Shown piece by piece: positions 59,224 to 64,000 of a stretch of 64,000 nucleotides of DNA. The notes under the pieces are model-generated. The model saw nothing but the letters and a program-made list of their open reading frames with translations, ran no database searches and was not told the origin of the DNA. The DNA lies in contig CAJJDP010000013.1 of assembly GCA_905182995.1 (NCBI GenBank), forward strand, positions 1 through 64,000. The letters are read 5' to 3'. This DNA is from Paramecium octaurelia. Lineage: Eukaryota; Ciliophora; Oligohymenophorea; Peniculida; Parameciidae. Position 1 is the first letter of the stretch, and each line of letters opens with the position of its first letter. The translations under genes were made by a program, and so were the position numbers.

Positions 59224-59986
59224 ATGGATTTGGATCGCTATAACTATCTTCAGAAGAGAGATATAAAATTGGCAGAAATTATACCTGATCAAATGCTTGA
59301 GCTGATGGAGATGCTCATCCATTGGATCTTTTAGGTTTGTTATTTGGTTTAATATTAGGTTGGCGAGTAAAATAATTTGGAAATTAAAACAATCGAATTA
59401 GCTGCCATTTTAAGTAAATTATATCTTTCAAAATAACTTATCGATTCCGATAGAGTTTATCTGATAGGAATAGTTTCATTAATGATTGCAGTAAAAGTAA
59501 GAATATATATATATTTCTTTAGTTTAATGAATGCCAGAACAAAATTCAGATGAATATTCAAGACTGTGTTAACTAATGTCAATCTAAATATAGTTCTAAA
59601 GAAATAACAGATATGGAAATGAGTCTTCTATCTCTTATTGAGTATGACGCAAATATTACCACTATAACTGATTATTATGATGGTGAAGCCGTCTAAATTG
59701 ACTTGGTTTTGTTTGTAACTCTTGATTCTGAATTTCTCTACTTTCAAAAATATGAATTGTATGAGGCAATTAGAAATTTTTACTCAAAAGATACATCAAA
59801 CTTATCTGAAAATACAAAAAATGTATTTAAATCAAATAGTGTTAGATAATAAGGAGGATTAGTACTAAAATTTACCAATTGACTGCAAATGATGAAAATA
59901 ATACTCCCAAAATTAAAAGGAAAACAATAAAGAAAAAGAAATTCAGAAGATCAAGATTTTATAGTTAATAAAGCATAACTCTATGA
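59224..59986 (+). CDS. Cyclin-domain protein, 229 aa, first copy
   Basis: ATG 59224 to TGA 59984-59986; introns 59335-59358 (24), 59497-59522 (26) and 59823-59845 (23); 230 codons. A cyclin box spans residues ~20-120: MLELMEMLIHWIFQVGEQNN (the R..L..W...V region with the first Arg absent), TIELAAILSKLYLSKQLID, VYLIGIVSLMIAVKFNE and KEITDMEMSLLSLIEYD. Cyclins activate CDKs. The tail is strongly basic (KIKRKTIKKKKFRRSRFY), possibly a nuclear-localisation signal. The first intron is frame-neutral and could be retained. Present again at 61450-62212 through contig overlap. Confidence 0.8.
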
Positions 59987-60416
59987 AATAGTATGATTTC
60001 AATTTAATTTAATGATTATAACCACTGTTTAAACAGTGGACATTTAAATATGTTTATTTCTTCTGTACTAAATCTAATCCTAATCAAAGTTACAATCATC
60101 ATGCTGAGTATTATTTTAAATTTTGGAGGGAAACCAAGGAATAAAGTGATATTTAAATTTGAATTATTATTCATTATATATAATATTCATTGAAGATTTA
60201 TGCATTATTAAGTTTTTATATATTTTCATTAACACTAAATTACATTGATATGATATTGTGTCAAAATTTTATCAATAAATGTAAGGACTTTAAAGAAATG
60301 ATTTTTCTTATAGTTAAAGTATCAATGGAACTGTAAAAACAATATATTATTAAGAAATATATACTTGAAAATGATGAAGAATTTTTGAATTAAAATCTTT
60401 TATTTTTAATTAAAAT
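59987..60416. other. Intergenic region upstream of L32, with an 18-base palindrome
   Basis: About 430 AT-rich bases. The perfect inverted repeat CCACTGTTTAAACAGTGG is at 60022-60039 (copy at 62248-62265), 36 bases after the cyclin stop. The rest shows nothing recognisable and presumably holds the L32 promoter. Confidence 0.6.
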
Positions 60417-60854
60417 ATGGTTGTCAAGTCACTTGCTCATAAAAGAATTGTTCACAAGAGAACAAAGAGATTTGTTAGATTTGAATCAGAAGACTATCCT
60501 CACAAATTAAGACCAAGCTGGAGAAGACCAAGAGGTATTGATAACAGAGTCAGAAGAAGATTCAGAGGAAATAGACCTATGCCAAAAGCCGGTTATAGAG
60601 GTGATAAAAAGACAAGGTATTGTGAAATCAAATGACATTTTAGATACTTGGATTAAACTGGTTTCAGAAAATTGTTAATTACCAATGAAAAAGATCTTGA
60701 ATTATTGCTAACAAATAATAGAAGTTTTGTAGGTGAATTAGCACACAACCTTTCAGCTAGAAAAAGAGCTACTCTCGTTAGAAGAGCTGCTGAACTTAAC
60801 GTTAGATTAACAAATGGAAAAGGTAAAATTAGAGCAGAAGAGAAAAAGGAATGA
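60417..60854 (+). CDS. RPL32: Large-subunit ribosomal protein L32e, 136 aa, first copy
   Basis: Structural protein of the 60S ribosomal subunit. ATG 60417 to TGA 60852-60854 with one 27-base intron at 60617-60643; 137 codons, the usual family length. Clear L32e sequence: [55 protein letters not shown], then after the intron [20 protein letters not shown] and [20 protein letters not shown]. It is strongly basic, with more GC-containing codons than its neighbours, as expected for a highly expressed gene. Residue 96 is Val (GTA) here and Ala (GCA) in the second copy. Confidence 0.97.
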
Positions 60855-61166
60855 TTAATTTCTGTTGTACAATATAAATAAATATATGCATTTTCTATTA
60901 AGGCTGTCATTGAATTCATAATCAAATAAATATTTCTAGCATTTATTTCTTAGCAAATACTACTTAATCACAAATATTATGATTAATATTTTTTTTTGTG
61001 TTTTTTTTCAATCTATGGTTAGTATTAGGAAATTATAGAAAATTTAGATGTTATGTAATATTAGAGAGGTTAAATGAAGAAAATAGTAATTTTACTAATA
61101 ACATAATTGATTCACATTTTTCAAGATTTTAATATTGTGGAAATATCAAAGGTACCTAAATGAATG
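60855..61166. other. 3' flank of L32 up to the contig end
   Basis: About 310 AT-rich bases without a coding signal, ending at the N at 61167. Confidence 0.5.
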
Positions 61167-61449
61167 NGAACAACAGGTTTGTTTATTATAATGGGATTTA
61201 CTCTTTTTTCAAAATTAAAAATTTCTACATTAATAATATAAATTATAGCATCAATACATAATCTTTATCTTATTTAATGTATGAATAACTATTGTAATTC
61301 TGATATTATATCGACATTAAATAATATTTTTTAATAAAATTCTTATGGGAAGATGTAGTCTCTTGAATGGCTATAAAATAAATCAATAATTCGCACTACA
61401 AGATTTCTTTTTCTTTAATTTTTCAAATTATAATATTTTATAAAAATTC

Positions 61450-62212
61450 ATGGATTTGGATCGCTATAACTATCTTCAGAAGAGAGATATAAAATTGGCA
61501 GAAATTATACCTGATCAAATGCTTGAGCTGATGGAGATGCTCATCCATTGGATCTTTTAGGTTTGTTATTTGGTTTAATATTAGGTTGGCGAGTAAAATA
61601 ATTTGGAAATTAAAACAATCGAATTAGCTGCCATTTTAAGTAAATTATATCTTTCAAAATAACTTATCGATTCCGATAGAGTTTATCTGATAGGAATAGT
61701 TTCATTAATGATTGCAGTAAAAGTAAGAATATATATATATTTCTTTAGTTTAATGAATGCCAGAACAAAATTCAGATGAATATTCAAGACTGTGTTAACT
61801 AATGTCAATCTAAATATAGTTCTAAAGAAATAACAGATATGGAAATGAGTCTTCTATCTCTTATTGAGTATGACGCAAATATTACCACTATAACTGATTA
61901 TTATGATGGTGAAGCCGTCTAAATTGACTTGGTTTTGTTTGTAACTCTTGATTCTGAATTTCTCTACTTTCAAAAATATGAATTGTATGAGGCAATTAGA
62001 AATTTTTACTCAAAAGATACATCAAACTTATCTGAAAATACAAAAAATGTATTTAAATCAAATAGTGTTAGATAATAAGGAGGATTAGTACTAAAATTTA
62101 CCAATTGACTGCAAATGATGAAAATAATACTCCCAAAATTAAAAGGAAAACAATAAAGAAAAAGAAATTCAGAAGATCAAGATTTTATAGTTAATAAAGC
62201 ATAACTCTATGA
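61450..62212 (+). CDS. Cyclin-domain protein, second copy (contig overlap)
   Basis: Same gene as 59224-59986, shifted by 2226 bases, with introns at 61561-61584, 61723-61748 and 62049-62071. No difference in the protein was noticed. Not an independent gene. Confidence 0.78.
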
Positions 62213-62642
62213 AATAGTATGATTTCAATTTAATTTAATGATTATAACCACTGTTTAAACAGTGGACATTTAAATATGTTTATTTCTTCTGTACTAAATC
62301 TAATCCTAATCAAAGTTACAATCATCATGCTGAGTATTATTTTAAATTTTGGAGGGAAACCAAGGAATAAAGTGATATTTAAATTTGAATTATTATTCAT
62401 TATATATAATATTCATTGAAGATTTATGCATTATTAAGTTTTTATATATTTTCATTAACACTAAATTACATTGATATGATATTGTGTCAAAATTTTATCA
62501 ATAAATGTAAGGACTTTAAAGAAATGATTTTTCTTATAGTTAAAGTATCAATGGAACTGTAAAAACAATATATTATTAAGAAATATATACTTGAAAATGA
62601 TGAAGAATTTTTGAATTAAAATCTTTTATTTTTAATTAAAAT

Positions 62643-63080
62643 ATGGTTGTCAAGTCACTTGCTCATAAAAGAATTGTTCACAAGAGAACAAAGAGATTTG
62701 TTAGATTTGAATCAGAAGACTATCCTCACAAATTAAGACCAAGCTGGAGAAGACCAAGAGGTATTGATAACAGAGTCAGAAGAAGATTCAGAGGAAATAG
62801 ACCTATGCCAAAAGCCGGTTATAGAGGTGATAAAAAGACAAGGTATTGTGAAATCAAATGACATTTTAGATACTTGGATTAAACTGGTTTCAGAAAATTG
62901 TTAATTACCAATGAAAAAGATCTTGAATTATTGCTAACAAATAATAGAAGTTTTGCAGGTGAATTAGCACACAACCTTTCAGCTAGAAAAAGAGCTACTC
63001 TCGTTAGAAGAGCTGCTGAACTTAACGTTAGATTAACAAATGGAAAAGGTAAAATTAGAGCAGAAGAGAAAAAGGAATGA
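62643..63080 (+). CDS. RPL32: Ribosomal protein L32e, second copy (contig overlap)
   Basis: Same gene as 60417-60854 on the overlapping contig, intron 62843-62869. It differs at 62956 (C for T), giving Ala at residue 96 instead of Val. Most eukaryotic L32 sequences are tolerant here, so I cannot say which base is right. Confidence 0.95.
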
Positions 63081-63485
63081 TTAATTTCTGTTGTACAATA
63101 TAAATAAATATATGCATTTTCTATTAAGGCTGTCATTGAATTCATAATCAAATAAATATTTCTAGCATTTATTTCTTAGCAAATACTACTTAATCACAAA
63201 TATTATGATTAATATTTTTTTTTGTGTTTTTTTTCAATCTATGGTTAGTATTAGGAAATTATAGAAAATTTAGATGTTATGTAATATTAGAGAGGTTAAA
63301 TGAAGAAAATAGTAATTTTACTAATAACATAATTGATTCACATTTTTCAAGATTTTAATATTGTGGAAATATCAAAGGTACCTAAATGAATGTTTCAATC
63401 TAGGTTAGATTAGATTATTTTATTATAATTAAGTTTCATAATTGAATTGATACAAATAATTTCTAAATTTATTACGTAATCTCCT
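63081..63485. other. Convergent intergenic region
   Basis: About 405 bases between the 3' ends of L32 and the discoidin-like gene; AT-rich, nothing recognised. Confidence 0.5.
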
Positions 63486-64000
63486 TCAAAAAGCATAAAA
63501 TGCTTAAATTTTTAATAGGATTAACCACTAATCTATTGCGCTTCCACCTCTATTCTTAATCTTTATTTATTTTATCGGGGCGTCTGGAATCTTTATGGTT
63601 GTGAGGCTCTTGGAAATGTTACTCTCATAAATCAATTAGTCATCTGCATCCGATCTTGATACAAACACCTACACATCATAAGTTCGTATAAATGTAGGAT
63701 CTCTATCATATAACCAAATTTTAATGGTATTGAGTTCGTAGGTCTGGAGCAAGTCTATTATAATGAATTAAGAGATTCCAGCATAGCAATACCCTCCAGA
63801 TATTATATAATAAATTGCGTCTCTCAATGGACTACTATTCTTTTAGCCTCCAACATATCCAACGGTTCTACTATTAAAAACAATGGCTCCTGCTGATTCT
63901 TGAGCAACATCCTTGTACTCACCTCTTATAACCGATTTCTATTTTAGTTCATCCAATTATGTATGGGTGTATTTAGCAAAAGAATTCATCGTTTCTACAT
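63486..64000 (-). CDS. Discoidin-like domain protein, 5' partial (family member 3)
   Basis: Open from the window edge (codon start at 63998) to TGA complement 63486-63488, 170 residues visible. The domain is the same as at 51198 and 58259: SVIRGEYKDVAQESAGAIVF, YVGGQKNSSPLRDAIYYI, FIIIDLLQTYELNTIKIWLY, TYDVQVFVSRSDADD and the shared ending LLKIQAFYAF. This member is the closest to BTBD9-type discoidin domains (conserved LRDAIYYI and NTIKIWLYDRD). The visible N-terminal end (METMNSF-like then YTHTQLDELKQKS) shows no signal peptide yet; the start may lie just outside or at the Met at about 63989. Confidence 0.75.

Larger units (their letters stand above)
58942..63392 (+). repeat. Contig overlap 6: 2225 bases repeated across N at 61167
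   Basis: 58942-61166 recurs as 61168-63392 (offset 2226). At least one base differs: T at 60730, C at 62956. The overlap is therefore not perfectly identical and may join two alleles or reflect a base-call error. Confidence 0.93.

Noticed and set aside
10679..63392. Recent tandem duplications of the anoctamin, NEK, cyclin and L32 genes
   Set aside because: Every duplicated block ends exactly at a single N; unmerged contig overlaps explain all six.

Overview
The window reads as macronuclear DNA of a ciliate, most likely Paramecium. Long protein-like reading frames run freely through TAA and TAG and end only at TGA, which is the ciliate code with TAA/TAG = Gln. About 45 introns of only 19-32 bases, all GT...AG and mostly GTA...TAG, interrupt otherwise conserved proteins. 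The DNA is very AT-rich, genes sit on both strands, and many intergenic gaps are only 75-300 bases. With the standard code almost no gene is visible, so all calls below use the ciliate code.

Layout. 1-10.6 kb: the tail of a TPR gene, a long gene-poor stretch, an intact WD40-repeat gene with a tandem array of nearly identical 126-base repeats, two decayed relatives of it, and relics of a SNAP-25-like SNARE. 10.8-27.6 kb: one giant gene, an anoctamin (TMEM16) channel/scramblase core joined to a very long helical C-terminal region. The assembly cuts this gene into five overlapping pieces. 27.7-36.7 kb: an ARM/HEAT-like protein, a SWI3/SMARCC chromatin-remodelling subunit, a probable N-myristoylated protein, a two-pass membrane protein with a Cache-like outer domain, and a small basic protein. 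37-46 kb: an ANTH clathrin adaptor, an unknown protein, an MRH-type lectin membrane protein, a divergent SRP54 GTPase, a Myb-like protein and a coiled-coil protein. 46.1-50.5 kb: a TMEM184 membrane protein and a dynamin GTPase with a Gln-rich tail. 51-64 kb: three related proteins with a discoidin-like domain (two with signal peptides), an unknown protein, a Vti1-like SNARE, TMEM216 (ciliary transition zone), a NEK-type kinase, a small unknown ORF, a cyclin and ribosomal protein L32.

Assembly. Single N bases at 13023, 16236, 20999, 23044, 56528 and 61167 each join two contigs that overlap by 1.4-2.3 kb. The sequence just before each N is therefore repeated just after it. These are almost certainly unmerged contig overlaps and not gene duplications. 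Genes lying in them (the anoctamin gene, the NEK kinase, the cyclin and L32) appear twice or three times. Three otherwise convincing genes carry a one-base homopolymer indel, which looks like sequencing error.

Functional themes are membrane trafficking (dynamin, ANTH, Vti1, SRP54, MRH lectin), membrane sensing and transport (anoctamin, Cache-like protein, TMEM184) and cilia or cell cycle (TMEM216, NEK, cyclin). No operons, CRISPR arrays, tRNA or rRNA genes were seen. I saw no insertion element with recognisable transposase coding.
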